A stretch of 64,000 nt of DNA from Candidatus Acididesulfobacter guangdongensis (lineage in GTDB: Bacteria; SZUA-79; Acidulodesulfobacterales; Acidulodesulfobacteraceae). The notes beneath the pieces are model-generated. The model saw only the letters and a program-made list of their open reading frames with translations. It had not been told where the DNA came from and ran no database searches. The position numbers and the translations under genes were made by a program. The stretch lies in the NCBI GenBank assembly GCA_004195045.1, contig SGBC01000002.1:124001-188000 (forward strand). The letters run 5' to 3'. This document shows, piece after piece, positions 17,268-27,068 of this stretch. How positions within the stretch are numbered: position 1 is the first letter of the stretch; each line of letters opens with the position of its first letter.

Positions 17268-18155
17268 ATGGGTACGGCGGAAGATTCAAAAAGTTATTTT
17301 AATATTGTCTTAATAAGCGGAATATCCGGCTCAGGTAAATCCTCCGCTTTAAAAATTTTAGAGGACAAGGGCTTTTTTTGCGTAGATAATATGCCTTTAT
17401 TGCTTTTGCCTAAATTTTTGGAAGTGGTATTTGCTGCAAGAATAAAAAATATTCTTTTTGTTGTAGATATAAGAGAAAAAAACTTTCTTTCAAGATTAGA
17501 AGAGCATGTGAAATTTCTAAAAGATAGATCAAATTTCTTCAAATTTATTTTTTTGGATGCCGATGATGATACAGTTATAAAAAGATACTCGGAAAGCAGG
17601 AGGAAGCATCCGCTTTCCGAAGAAAAAAGCATTCATGAATCTATTAAAAAAGAAAGAATACTCCTGAGCGGTATTAAAAAACTTTCAGATGTTATTATAG
17701 ACACCTCTAATACATCTATACACGAATTAAATTCGCTAATCTTGCCGCATGTTGAATGCGTGGGCAATAATCATATTTTTAGCGTAAGAATGGTATCTTT
17801 CGGATTTAAATTCGGCATACCGTTAGAATCCGATACGCTGTTTGATGCGAGATTCCTGCCTAATCCTTTTTTCATGCCTGAGCTTAAAGATTTGACCGGA
17901 TTAGACGATAATGTAGCCGCGTATCTGAAGCATTTTGAAGAAACAGACAGATTTTTAAATTATATATACGATTATTTAACATTTTTTCTTCCCTTATATA
18001 AGAAAGAAAATAAGTCATATTTCACTGTTGCCGTTGGATGCACGGGCGGTGTACACAGGTCTGTTTTTGTAGTAAACGAATTAAAAAATATGTTTTTTGC
18101 GGAAAATGAAGCATATAATATAGCTTATTTTCATAGAGATATAGGCAAAATTTAA
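17268..18155 (+). CDS. rapZ: RNase adapter protein RapZ (P-loop nucleotide-binding)
   Basis: P-loop protein with Walker A GISGSGKSSALKILE near the N-terminus, VDNMPLLLLPKF, and the conserved C-terminal block VGCTGGVHRSVFVVNEL. In E. coli RapZ steers decay of the small RNA GlmZ to control glucosamine-6-phosphate synthesis. Outside Enterobacteria the role is less sure. The frame is open to a TTG at 17253 that overlaps the hpf stop. The ATG at 17268 is taken because the P-loop strand starts ten residues later, but neither start has a clear ribosome site. Length about 295 residues, normal for the family. Confidence 0.93.
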   Translation: MGTAEDSKSYFNIVLISGISGSGKSSALKILEDKGFFCVDNMPLLLLPKFLEVVFAARIKNILFVVDIREKNFLSRLEEHVKFLKDRSNFFKFIFLDADDDTVIKRYSESRRKHPLSEEKSIHESIKKERILLSGIKKLSDVIIDTSNTSIHELNSLILPHVECVGNNHIFSVRMVSFGFKFGIPLESDTLFDARFLPNPFFMPELKDLTGLDDNVAAYLKHFEETDRFLNYIYDYLTFFLPLYKKENKSYFTVAVGCTGGVHRSVFVVNELKNMFFAENEAYNIAYFHRDIGKI

Positions 18156-18405
18156 GATGACCCGGAAATTCTTGAAATCCATTGTCTTTTTTAAATTAGA
18201 GATATACAAACAATGTTGTTTGCGGCAGATTAAAGATGTATTAATATATAAACATTCTTTAATTTTGCCATAATTAGTATTGAAAATACATTAATTTTAT
18301 ATTATCATTAAATGAATGCAGTAAATAAAAAATAAATCATGAATAATTAATTATAACAATATGCAGGTTACGACCAGTAAAACATGCATATTCGGAGGCG
18401 CAACA

Positions 18406-19599
18406 ATGGATCATAAAAGCGGAAATTATATTTTTACTTCAGAATCTGTAACAGAAGGACATCCCGATAAGATATGCGATAAAATATCGGATTCACTCCT
18501 TGATAATTTTATATCTCAGGATAAAAATTCCAAGGTGGCTATGGAAACCATGGTAACAACAGGTTTGGTGGCTGTTGCAGGCGAGGTTAAATCAAACGCT
18601 ACGGTTAATTATCAGGAAATAATCAGAAAAACTATACAGGATATAGGATATGACGATTCCCGTATAGGTTTTGATTTTAAAAGCTGCGGAATTATTGTTG
18701 CGGTAGGTTCTCAGTCTGCGGATATAAGAATGGGCGTCGAAAGAGAAAAAGATGAAGACCAGGGAGCCGGAGACCAAGGTCTTATGTTCGGTTATGCTAC
18801 TTCCGAAACTGATGAGTTTATGCCTATGCCTATATATTATGCCCATAAACTTACAAAAAGGCTTGCTGAAGTAAGAAAAAACAAGTCGTTAGATTTTATC
18901 AGACCTGACGGTAAGTCTCAGGTTTCTGTCAGATATGAAAAATCTCAGCCTGTAGAAATAAGTTCAATAGTAGTATCTACGCAGCATTCAGATGATGTTT
19001 CTCAAGAACATCTTACGGATGCCGTCATAGATGAAGTTATAAAAAAAGTCATTCCGGCGGAACTCATAAATAATAACACAAAATTTTTTATTAATCCGAC
19101 TGGAAGGTTTGTTATAGGCGGACCAAACGGCGATACAGGGCTTACCGGAAGAAAAATAATTGTTGATACCTATGGCGGAATGGGAAGGCACGGAGGAGGA
19201 GCTTTTTCCGGCAAGGACCCCTCAAAGGTTGACAGAAGCGGTTCATATATGGCTAGATTTATTGCCAAGAATATTGTCGCATCCGGTCTTGCTAAAAAAT
19301 GCGAGGTTCAGATAGCTTACGCAATTGGAGTTGCAGACCCTGTTTCCGTAATGGCGAATACGTTCGGAACAGGCATCTATAATGATGAAACAATTTCCAA
19401 AACCGTAAGCAGCGTTTTTAATTTAAGACCGTACTCTATTGTTAAAACCCTTGATTTGCTTAAACCTATATATGCCAGAACATCTAATTACGGGCATTTT
19501 GGAAGGACTGAAGACGGTTTTACATGGGAACAGACGGTAAAAATTGCCGAGCTTAAAGAAACAGCTAAGGAATTAAATAAATCAATGGTAACGGTTTAA
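18406..19599 (+). CDS. metK: S-adenosylmethionine synthetase
   Basis: Makes S-adenosylmethionine from methionine and ATP, about 397 residues. Seen: [20 protein letters not shown], the second-domain signature [12 protein letters not shown], and the [16 protein letters not shown] loop. A frame extension to 18361 is unlikely to be translated. GGAGG at 18394-18398 is placed eight bases from ATG 18406, and the family starts shortly before FTSESV. It is followed by ahcY, so S-adenosylmethionine synthesis and recycling of its by-product are paired. The 250 bases upstream of the start show no SAM or SAH riboswitch that I can recognise. Confidence 0.97.
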   Translation: MDHKSGNYIFTSESVTEGHPDKICDKISDSLLDNFISQDKNSKVAMETMVTTGLVAVAGEVKSNATVNYQEIIRKTIQDIGYDDSRIGFDFKSCGIIVAVGSQSADIRMGVEREKDEDQGAGDQGLMFGYATSETDEFMPMPIYYAHKLTKRLAEVRKNKSLDFIRPDGKSQVSVRYEKSQPVEISSIVVSTQHSDDVSQEHLTDAVIDEVIKKVIPAELINNNTKFFINPTGRFVIGGPNGDTGLTGRKIIVDTYGGMGRHGGGAFSGKDPSKVDRSGSYMARFIAKNIVASGLAKKCEVQIAYAIGVADPVSVMANTFGTGIYNDETISKTVSSVFNLRPYSIVKTLDLLKPIYARTSNYGHFGRTEDGFTWEQTVKIAELKETAKELNKSMVTV

Positions 19600-19658
19600 A
19601 TATCGTTTTGAATGCATATAAATAAACTAAAGTTATAAAATTACAAGGGGGTTGTGTT

Positions 19659-20909
19659 TTGGCTGATATAAAGGATATAAAACTTGCAAAACAAGGTAAA
19701 GAAAGAATATTATGGGCAGAGCATGATATGCCGGTTTTGTCTATTATAAAAGAGCAATTTGCTGAAAAAAAACCTTTCAAGGGTAAAAAAGCAGGGTTGT
19801 GTCTTCATGTAACAGCTGAGACAGCCAATCTTGCCAGAACTCTTAAAGAAGGCGGAGCAGAAGTAGTGTTGTGCGCATCAAACCCGCTTTCGACTCAAGA
19901 TGATATTGCCGCTTCGTTAGTCAAAGATTTTGGAATAGACGTTTATGCCATAAAAGGAGAAGATTCCGAAACTTATTACAATCACATAGAAAGCGTATTA
20001 AAATATGAGCCAAATTTTACATTAGATGATGGTGCCGATTTAATATCTACGATACATAAAAAACATAAAAATTTAATAAAAAATATCAAAGCTTCGATGG
20101 AAGAGACCACTACCGGTGTCATAAGACTGCGCTCTATGGAAACAGCAGGCGAATTAAAAATTCCGGTGATTGCCGTTAATGATGCCGATACAAAACATTT
20201 GTTTGACAACAGGTACGGAACAGGGCAATCCACTATTGACGGTATTATAAGAGCTACCGATATGCTTCTTGCCGGCAGAAATTTTGTAGTCTGCGGATAC
20301 GGATGGTGCGGTAAAGGACTTGCAATGAGAGCAAGAGGGATAGGCTCTAACGTTATAGTCACGGAAGTCGACCCTATTAAAGCGTTAGAAGCCGTCATGG
20401 AAGGTTTTAGAGTAATGCCGATGGTCGAAGCCGCAAAAATAGGAGATTTTTTCTGCACGGTTACCGGTGATATAAATGTTATAGACGAGCATCATTTTGA
20501 AGTGATGAAAGATGGAGCAGTTATTTCAAATTCAGGGCATTTTGATGTTGAAATTAATATTAAAAAATTAAGAAAAATGTCAAAATCCATGAAAAATATT
20601 AAGGATTATGTTGAAGAATTCACCATGAAAGACGGCAGAAAATTGTATGTTCTTGCTGAAGGCAGACTTATTAACCTTGCCAGCGCGCATGGTCACCCTG
20701 CAAGCGTCATGGATATGAGTTTTTCCGTTCAGGCGCTTTCTGCGGAATTTGCTTTGTACAGCAATGATATGCTGCCTAAGGTTTATGGCGTACCGAGAGA
20801 AATAGACGAAAGAATAGCTTTTCTAAAACTTAAATCCTTAGGAATAGATATAGATATTCTCACGGAAGAGCAGGTTAAATATTTACGCTCCTGGCAGGAA
20901 GGAACATAA
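19659..20909 (+). CDS. ahcY: Adenosylhomocysteinase (S-adenosylhomocysteine hydrolase)
   Basis: NAD-dependent enzyme splitting S-adenosylhomocysteine to adenosine and homocysteine, 416 residues. Motifs: [32 protein letters not shown], the NAD-binding [27 protein letters not shown], and the C-terminal part with LRSWQEGT. The tail is shorter than the classic ending in Lys-x-x-x-Tyr-Arg-Tyr, as in several bacterial forms. The start is TTG at 19659 behind AAGGGGG. The gene is directly convergent with lptG, 10 bases apart and with no visible terminator. Confidence 0.96.
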   Translation: MADIKDIKLAKQGKERILWAEHDMPVLSIIKEQFAEKKPFKGKKAGLCLHVTAETANLARTLKEGGAEVVLCASNPLSTQDDIAASLVKDFGIDVYAIKGEDSETYYNHIESVLKYEPNFTLDDGADLISTIHKKHKNLIKNIKASMEETTTGVIRLRSMETAGELKIPVIAVNDADTKHLFDNRYGTGQSTIDGIIRATDMLLAGRNFVVCGYGWCGKGLAMRARGIGSNVIVTEVDPIKALEAVMEGFRVMPMVEAAKIGDFFCTVTGDINVIDEHHFEVMKDGAVISNSGHFDVEINIKKLRKMSKSMKNIKDYVEEFTMKDGRKLYVLAEGRLINLASAHGHPASVMDMSFSVQALSAEFALYSNDMLPKVYGVPREIDERIAFLKLKSLGIDIDILTEEQVKYLRSWQEGT

Positions 20910-20919
20910 AAATATATTA

Positions 20920-22017
20920 TTAATCTAAATCAGAAATAAGATATATTGCAATAAACAAAAAAGATAAATCAGCCATAAATGCCGCTAAAATAGGATTCAG
21001 CTGCGAACTCATCCCTAAGGATATCGCAATTGAATTTATTATCCAGTAGCCGAATGCTAAAATAATGCTGATGCCGATAGCGGCGGAAGTGCCGGATTTT
21101 TTGCCTATAATTATACCTATAGATATTCCTATAAGGACCAGCATTAAATTTATTAAAGGAAACGCAAATTTTGAATACATAAACGTTTTTATCAGATTTA
21201 AATTTGAATCAGTTTTTTTAGCAACCTTTAACATCTTAAAAAGATTAAATATTGATAAAAATTCTGATTTTAAATCATATGATTTAAAAAAATTAATGCT
21301 GAGTTTTATAGGAAGGCTTGTTGTTTTAACAATTTTGGCAAATGAGGGATAATGCTGATTTTTATTAAAATTATTTATTATTACATCGTCCATTATTAAT
21401 TTGTTGCTGTCAAAGTACCCGTTTCTGGCGCTATATCTTTTAACAAGTTTAAATTTATTGTTAAATTCATAGATGCTTAATCCGGTTAATTTTTTTTCCG
21501 GTATATTTAAAACTTTTGCGGTTATAATATATTTTTGATAATGTATAGCTATATCTTTTGTTTTAAATTTATAAATCGATTTTACGCTGTAGTTTTTATT
21601 TTTATTTATATATTTTTGCATAACTATTCTTCTTTCGATATTTGTTTTCACCGCTATAAAATTTGAGAGCGCAAAAGAAAAAATTGACAGCCCCAGCGCA
21701 GTTATTATTAACGGAAGTGTGAATTTCAGCATACTTATGCCTGAAGATTTTATAGCCGTAATTTCATTATTTTTATTAAATGAGATTATTATCAGCATTG
21801 TTGATAATAAAATTGATAAAGGCAAAATCCGATATATTATCTCAGGCAGTTTGAGAAGAAAATAAAGAATAATATAGCTGAAATTAGGGGAATGTTTTGT
21901 AAATGCCTCCATATTAGATATAAAATCAACAATTACATAAAAAGAAGACAAAGAAATTATTGAGATAGATAATACTTTAAAAAATTCTTTAAGCAGATAA
22001 TTTCTTAATATTTTCAT
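20920..22017 (-). CDS. lptG: LPS export ABC transporter permease LptG
   Basis: A 365-residue inner-membrane permease of the LptF/LptG (YjgP/YjgQ) family. Two N-terminal membrane helices, a further pair, a large periplasmic beta-jellyroll (about residues 130-265) and two or three C-terminal helices match LptG topology. The family landmark NEITAIKSSGISM is present in the cytoplasmic coupling helix that docks on LptB. Being second in the pair after LptF, it is assigned as LptG; F and G are hard to separate by sequence alone. It overlaps lptF by four bases (ATGA). Confidence 0.88.
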   Translation of the reverse strand: MKILRNYLLKEFFKVLSISIISLSSFYVIVDFISNMEAFTKHSPNFSYIILYFLLKLPEIIYRILPLSILLSTMLIIISFNKNNEITAIKSSGISMLKFTLPLIITALGLSIFSFALSNFIAVKTNIERRIVMQKYINKNKNYSVKSIYKFKTKDIAIHYQKYIITAKVLNIPEKKLTGLSIYEFNNKFKLVKRYSARNGYFDSNKLIMDDVIINNFNKNQHYPSFAKIVKTTSLPIKLSINFFKSYDLKSEFLSIFNLFKMLKVAKKTDSNLNLIKTFMYSKFAFPLINLMLVLIGISIGIIIGKKSGTSAAIGISIILAFGYWIINSIAISLGMSSQLNPILAAFMADLSFLFIAIYLISDLD

Positions 22018-23105
22018 TTTGCCGATGCCTTTATATATAATATAGCGCCTGTGGCAAATAGAATTATATCTGCCCCAAAAACTCCTATAACGGGATTAAA
22101 GCCGGTTTTAATCGATAAGTACAATCCTGAAGTAAATAAAATATAATACAGCACGACAATTGCTATGGTATAAAATATAGCCATAAAGAGGCTTCTTTTT
22201 TCCGACAGCATAGCCAGCGGCAAGCCGATAAGCACAAAAAATATTACCGCAATAGGTATGGCAATTTTTTTAAGTATATATATTAAATAAATATTTTTGA
22301 TATTATTTTTATTACCTGCAGAATTATATTTCGAAATAAGCTGCGAAATAGTCATAAAATGCACTGAATTATTTCTTGAAGGAAACGAAAGTCCTTTCAG
22401 TTTGATGTTTATTTTATAAGTTTTAAAATTTAATATCCAGAAATTTTTTTTTGATCTGTATTTTTTTTGAATCTGTCCATTTTTTAAATAAAAAGAAATT
22501 AAATTTCGTTTTTTATTGTAAACAATATATCCCTTGTTAGCTATTAAAACCATAGAATTATTTTTAATTTTATATAATATAAAAATACCTTTAATGGAAG
22601 ATTTTGAAGGATTTACCTGCTTTATAAATATTTTATATTTACCCAATTTATTAGAAAATGAATTTTTTTTTAATGCAGAAAGCACCGCTTTTTTTATCTC
22701 TTTAACAGCTAATACTCTAAAAAAATAATTAAATCTCGGAGCCATATAAAAGGAAAAAAACAGTGAGGCAACGAGAGGTATTAAAGAAAATAGCAGAGCA
22801 GGCTTTGTTAATTGCCATATATTGACGCCGGAAGCCTTAAGCGCCATTATTTCATTTGACTGAGTCATCTTTCCGAATACTACTAAAACTGCGAGCAAAA
22901 ATGAAATTGGCAGTGTTATTATCATAAAATCAGGCAGCGTTAAACTTGCGAGTTTAATGACGGAAGTAATGCTGACGCCTTTATTGATGACCATTTCCGT
23001 CAGCATTAAAATTCTGTTGGTAATTATGCTGAAAGTAAATATAACAAGTCCGAAAATAAAAGGCGGAAAAAATTGTCTAAATATATATCTGTTTATCAAG
23101 GACAT
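22014..23105 (-). CDS. lptF: LPS export ABC transporter permease LptF
   Basis: A 363-residue permease, first gene of the minus-strand lptFG pair. N-terminal helices MSLINRYIFRQFFPPFIFGLVIFTF, the coupling sequence SNEIMALKASGVNIWQL (landmark NE-I-x-A-L-K-A-S-G), a central periplasmic domain rich in Lys/Asn and Ile, and C-terminal helices (IPIAVIFFVLIGLPLAML, AIFYTIAIVVLYYILF) match LptF. It forms the LptB2FG extractor with lptG and the distant lptB. It is divergent from the pseudo-receiver gene across a 257-base AT-rich gap. Confidence 0.88.
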   Translation of the reverse strand: MSLINRYIFRQFFPPFIFGLVIFTFSIITNRILMLTEMVINKGVSITSVIKLASLTLPDFMIITLPISFLLAVLVVFGKMTQSNEIMALKASGVNIWQLTKPALLFSLIPLVASLFFSFYMAPRFNYFFRVLAVKEIKKAVLSALKKNSFSNKLGKYKIFIKQVNPSKSSIKGIFILYKIKNNSMVLIANKGYIVYNKKRNLISFYLKNGQIQKKYRSKKNFWILNFKTYKINIKLKGLSFPSRNNSVHFMTISQLISKYNSAGNKNNIKNIYLIYILKKIAIPIAVIFFVLIGLPLAMLSEKRSLFMAIFYTIAIVVLYYILFTSGLYLSIKTGFNPVIGVFGADIILFATGAILYIKASAK

Positions 23106-23224
23106 AATTTATAATATAAAATATACCGGCATGTTAGAAAGATAATTAATTAAATTAACCGTTTGATTTAAGATTATTACAATAAAAATTAAATTAATTA
23201 ATTTTAGTATATAATAATAAATTA

Positions 23225-23253
23225 TTGACTACTTATAATAATAATATTAAAAT
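23225..23253 (+). promoter_or_regulatory. Candidate sigma-70 promoter for the pseudo-receiver gene
   Basis: TTGACT (23225-23230), a 17-base spacer and TAAAAT (23248-23253) stand 110 bases upstream of the ATG at 23363. The surrounding sequence is so AT-rich that the -10 match carries little weight. Confidence 0.35.
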
Positions 23254-23362
23254 TATGATTATAAATTAATAAAAATTATTACCTTATACTGCAGTCAATT
23301 TTACGATTATATCAAAATTATGCTTTAATTTAAAGCTTTGATTTTTTTAAGGAGGAGCTGCT

Positions 23363-25243
23363 ATGCCGATGCCCTACGAAGTATTGTATGTTGATGATAG
23401 CGATGCAATGCAAAAAACCGTCTCTATGATTTTTTTAAATAATTCCGAATTTAAAATAATTCCTCTTTACGACGGTTCTTCAACAACGACAATCCTTAAC
23501 AATAGTCTTCCGTCCATTATTATTATTAATTATAATATAAGCAATGCAAGCAGCTATAATATAATAAAGGAGATTAAAAATAACGGTTTATATTCTAATA
23601 TTCCTGTGCTGCTGGCTGCGCCTTCCGACCTGCCGAATAAAGAACGGGAATTGTTTGTTGAGGCGGGTTTAACCGGTTTTATATATAGACCTTTTGACAA
23701 AGAAACCTTTATTAATAAAATAAAGAGGTCTTTAGGTTTAAATATTAACGAAGATAAAATTTATGATATTGCAGAATTTGAAAAAAAGCATGAAAAAATT
23801 GAAAATAATGAACGTCAAAATATTCCAAATATTCCAGCAGAACAATCAGATGATGATATGACTGAGAATACCGCAAAAAACGATAATATTCAGTCAAATT
23901 CCGGACAAGAGCAGGATTCTGCAGAATTAAGCGAAGCGTTTGAGAATCTTTTTAAAGATGATAATATTTTTAAAGAATTTCAAAAATTAGATAAAGAAAA
24001 TGAAAAAATAAATGTTCAGAAAAATGTGACCGTTAATGATAGTGATGATTACGATAAAATCCCGGATGCTGTTCCTGATGCAGGCAGCCGTGTTGATGCC
24101 GGTACCAATATTGATGTTAATACGGCAAGAACAGATATTGCAGATAACGTTATTGATATTACGCAATCTGCATCTGCAAACACAAACAGTGATATATCAA
24201 TAGAATCAGGAAATATTCGCGCAGACGGCAGCGATAGTGCCGGCAATAGCCGCGTTCCGGACGAGGTAAGCATATCCGAGGTTGTTCCTTACGAATTAGA
24301 AAGTGTCAGAAATATTAAAATAGAACAGGTTGATAATAATAGCGAAGGACCGGAAATATTAGACAACAACATGCGGCAAACTGATAGCGCCTTATATGCC
24401 GGTGATGCAGCGGCTAAATCAGAAAATTTTAATAATAATAGCGATGATGTTCATGATAATAGCGATGAAAACAAAATTAACGAATATATGTCTAAAATTA
24501 TTATTAATGAAGACATCGATAATAGCGATAATATCCGCAGTTTAAACTTCATAAATAATAATAATGGTGAAGAAGATATAACCGCGGACAGCGCCGGCGG
24601 GTTAGATATTATTCAACCGGAGCCCGAAAAACCGGCTGAAACCGAATTTAACATAAATATGCCTGAAATTTACGATATTCAGGAATCTAATCGTGATGAA
24701 AGCGGAGTTATTGCCAATTTTGGTGAGAATAATAATGATAATAGCGATATCGCTGATGACGCCAATAAAAATTATATTTTTGCCGAACAGGATCAGAATG
24801 ATATCTCTACTGCCGCCGCAGTCAGTGTTGAAACTGAAGTGGACGGCAATAATTATTATGACGGTACTGCACATAGCAGCAGCGCAAATAAAGCAGATTA
24901 TAATGCTCATACTGCACAAAATGATTATGAAGTTCCTGCTGAGCAGAATTATTTAAATTTAGCTGAAATACCTGAATCGGAAAATACGAACGATGCGCAA
25001 ATTTCTTTATATAATATTAACAATGATAATAATAATGCAGTCAGTAAAGGAGGTAATGTAAAATTGGAGTTTATAAATGATGAAGTTATCGGCAAAATAG
25101 ACGAGTATATAAAAAAATCAATAAATGATATAATAAATAATATACAGCCTGAAATAATTGAAAATATTAAAAATATATTACCTGAAATTGCAGAAAAATT
25201 AATAAAAGAAGAAATTGACAAAATTAAAAATGAAAATATTTGA
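23363..25243 (+). CDS. Pseudo-receiver domain protein with long disordered linker
   Basis: A 626-residue protein in three parts. Residues 5-125 have the CheY-like fold (YEVLYVDDSDAMQ... SIIIINYNISNAS... IPVLLAAPSD... GFIYRPFDKETFINKI). However, the phospho-acceptor Asp is Asn56 and the conserved Lys before Pro-Phe is Arg, so phosphorylation is unlikely. Residues about 130-565 are a low-complexity, acidic, Asn/Asp/Ser-rich linker. The last 60 residues form an amphipathic helix (KIDEYIKKSINDII... PEIAEKLIKEEIDKI). From memory this tail resembles the end of Deltaproteobacterial receiver proteins, and FrzS of Myxococcus likewise has a pseudo-receiver. A scaffold or polarity role is speculation. 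GGAGGAG precedes the ATG. Its end overlaps nadC. Confidence 0.8.
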   Translation: MPMPYEVLYVDDSDAMQKTVSMIFLNNSEFKIIPLYDGSSTTTILNNSLPSIIIINYNISNASSYNIIKEIKNNGLYSNIPVLLAAPSDLPNKERELFVEAGLTGFIYRPFDKETFINKIKRSLGLNINEDKIYDIAEFEKKHEKIENNERQNIPNIPAEQSDDDMTENTAKNDNIQSNSGQEQDSAELSEAFENLFKDDNIFKEFQKLDKENEKINVQKNVTVNDSDDYDKIPDAVPDAGSRVDAGTNIDVNTARTDIADNVIDITQSASANTNSDISIESGNIRADGSDSAGNSRVPDEVSISEVVPYELESVRNIKIEQVDNNSEGPEILDNNMRQTDSALYAGDAAAKSENFNNNSDDVHDNSDENKINEYMSKIIINEDIDNSDNIRSLNFINNNNGEEDITADSAGGLDIIQPEPEKPAETEFNINMPEIYDIQESNRDESGVIANFGENNNDNSDIADDANKNYIFAEQDQNDISTAAAVSVETEVDGNNYYDGTAHSSSANKADYNAHTAQNDYEVPAEQNYLNLAEIPESENTNDAQISLYNINNDNNNAVSKGGNVKLEFINDEVIGKIDEYIKKSINDIINNIQPEIIENIKNILPEIAEKLIKEEIDKIKNENI

Positions 25244-26078
25244 CGAGCAGGTAATTTCTTTAGTTTCTAATGCGTTAGCCGAAGATATAAAAGGTTCGGA
25301 CATTACTACGGACGCTATTGCAAGCAAATGTAATCCGCAGATTGAATGTGAGGTAATAACAAAAGAGGACGGCGTTGTTTGCGGTTTAACTATTTTTTCA
25401 TTAGTCTTTGATATGTTAAGCAAAAATAATTTTGAAATTGGTTATTTTGCTGAAGAAGGTGAAAAGATAACGAAATTTCAAAAAATTATTTCTATTAAAG
25501 CCAAATCTGATGTTATTTTATACGGCGAAAGGACCGCGCTTAATTTTCTGCAATTCCTTTCAGGAATTGCGACGGCATCTAATCTTGCAGCTAATGAGCT
25601 TTCAGGTTTAAAAACAAAAGTTCTTGATACAAGAAAAACGCTTCCGGGATTGCGCGCTATTCAAAAATATGCCGTAAATGTAGGCGGAGCTGATAATCAC
25701 AGGTTTAACCTGTCATCCGGCATTTTAATCAAGGATAATCACATAAAGCTTGCAGGCGGGATTAAGCAAGCCTTAGAAATGGTAAGAAGCTATAATGCCG
25801 GATTTAATCAGAAAATAGAAATTGAAGTAAGTTCGATAGAACAGGTAGCCGAAGCATTAGAAGGGCGGGCAGATATTATAATGCTTGATAATATGAGTAT
25901 TGCAGAAATGCAAAGGGCTGTAAAAATTATCGGCAAAAATGCCGTTACGGAAGCCTCCGGAAATATTACTATAAAAAATTTAAGAAAAATAGCCGAGGAA
26001 ACTGAAGTTGATTATATTTCTATGGGTTCCCTGACTAATGCCGTAAAACCGATTGATTATTCTTTAAATTTTGTATGA
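25230..26078 (+). CDS. nadC: Nicotinate-nucleotide pyrophosphorylase (carboxylating)
   Basis: Quinolinate phosphoribosyltransferase of de novo NAD synthesis, about 282 residues. Signatures: EDIKGSDITTDAI, ERTALNFLQFLSGIAT, DTRKTLPGLRAIQKYAVNVGGADNHRFNLSSGILIKDNH, and the phosphate loop EASGNITIKNLRKIAE. The start overlaps the end of the pseudo-receiver gene. ATG 25230 gives MKIFDEQV and an overlap of 14 bases; an in-frame TTG at 25215 is less likely. The overlap suggests coupled translation and co-transcription with the pseudo-receiver gene despite unrelated function. Confidence 0.96.
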   Translation: MKIFDEQVISLVSNALAEDIKGSDITTDAIASKCNPQIECEVITKEDGVVCGLTIFSLVFDMLSKNNFEIGYFAEEGEKITKFQKIISIKAKSDVILYGERTALNFLQFLSGIATASNLAANELSGLKTKVLDTRKTLPGLRAIQKYAVNVGGADNHRFNLSSGILIKDNHIKLAGGIKQALEMVRSYNAGFNQKIEIEVSSIEQVAEALEGRADIIMLDNMSIAEMQRAVKIIGKNAVTEASGNITIKNLRKIAEETEVDYISMGSLTNAVKPIDYSLNFV

Positions 26079-26130
26079 TTTTGTATGACTTCTGTAAATT
26101 TTAACTTAATCATGGAGGATAATTTAACAT

Positions 26131-26970
26131 ATGAATGCCATTAATGAGTTAGATTATATTGATATTTTTGAGATAAAAAAACATCTTAAAACAAATTTTA
26201 TAGGAAAAAATATATTTTACGAAGAAAAAGTAGGTTCTACGAACTTAATGGCGAGGGAGCTTGCTGTTAAAGGTGCTAAGAACGGTACTGTGGTTATTGC
26301 CGATACACAGGACAAAGGCAAAGGCAGAAACGGAAAAATATGGACGTCCCCTAAGGCATGCAATATATATCTGTCTATTATATTGAAACCCAAGTTCACT
26401 CCTGAAGCTGCCAACGGCATGACTATTCTGGCGGCAACGGCAGCTGCGGAATCTATCAAAGAAATTTCCTCTATTACTCCGCAAATTAAATGGCCTAACG
26501 ATATTTTAGTAAATTCAAAAAAGGTCTCCGGAATTTTGACGGAAATGAGCACTCAAAATAATATTATAGAATATATTATCATAGGAATAGGTATTAATGT
26601 TAATCTTAAAGAAGAAGATATTTACGAAGATATAAAAAATGTAGCTACGTCTTTATATATCGAAAGAACAAAGGAACTCAAGCAATTAAACGAAGATAAC
26701 CTATTTATAAACAGAAATAATTTGATAATAAGTTTTCTTAATAAATTTGAGAAATATTATGAAACGTTCCTATCCACCGGTTTGTCGTCGATACTGCAAA
26801 TTTATCAAAAATATTTTGGAATGATAGGAAAAGATGTGGAAATAAATAGTGAAAATCACAAGATTAAAGGTCAGGTTGTCGGTATAGATTCCAAAGGAGC
26901 ATTATTGTTAAAAACCGGCGAAAATGAATTAGAAAAAGTGGTTTCCGGCGAGTTGACCGTTTTGTTATAA
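26131..26970 (+). CDS. birA: Biotin-[acetyl-CoA-carboxylase] ligase, class I (no DNA-binding domain)
   Basis: Attaches biotin to the carrier protein of acetyl-CoA carboxylase, 279 residues. The catalytic domain shows VGSTNLMARELA, the biotinyl-AMP loop KGKGRNGKIWTSP (canonical GRGRxGR), IKWPNDILVNSKKVSGILTE, and IGIGINVN. A C-terminal SH3-like cap follows (KIKGQVVGIDSKGALLLKT). The roughly 30 residues before the catalytic domain are too short for the helix-turn-helix of E. coli BirA, so repression of biotin genes is not expected. GGAGGA precedes the ATG, and a perfect hairpin overlaps the stop codon. Confidence 0.94.
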   Translation: MNAINELDYIDIFEIKKHLKTNFIGKNIFYEEKVGSTNLMARELAVKGAKNGTVVIADTQDKGKGRNGKIWTSPKACNIYLSIILKPKFTPEAANGMTILAATAAAESIKEISSITPQIKWPNDILVNSKKVSGILTEMSTQNNIIEYIIIGIGINVNLKEEDIYEDIKNVATSLYIERTKELKQLNEDNLFINRNNLIISFLNKFEKYYETFLSTGLSSILQIYQKYFGMIGKDVEINSENHKIKGQVVGIDSKGALLLKTGENELEKVVSGELTVLL

Positions 26971-27000
26971 CTTATTAATTTATTAATAGGTTATAACAAA
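26961..27000. terminator. Perfect hairpin across the birA stop codon
   Basis: TTTGTTATAAC (26961-26971) pairs perfectly with GTTATAACAAA (26990-27000), with a partly self-complementary AT loop. There is no U-run after it, so it could be a weak terminator, an mRNA-stabilising 3' structure or a protein site rather than a classic terminator. It lies 68 bases before coaX. Confidence 0.45.
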
Positions 27001-27068
27001 CATATTATTGCAGGTTTATTGCCGGCTTAATATTGAAAATTAATAGTCTAATAGTTTTTTAATACCTT

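Noticed and set aside
18156-18405. Possible SAM riboswitch before metK
   Set aside because: No kink-turn, conserved core or terminator stem matching known SAM or SAH riboswitches could be found by eye.
19982-20458. 158-codon minus-strand frame inside ahcY
   Set aside because: Antisense shadow of a strongly conserved enzyme; no ribosome site or recognisable domain.
24602-24956. Frames of 87-105 codons on both strands within the pseudo-receiver gene
   Set aside because: They arise from the repetitive Asn/Asp linker read in other frames; there is no independent start signal.
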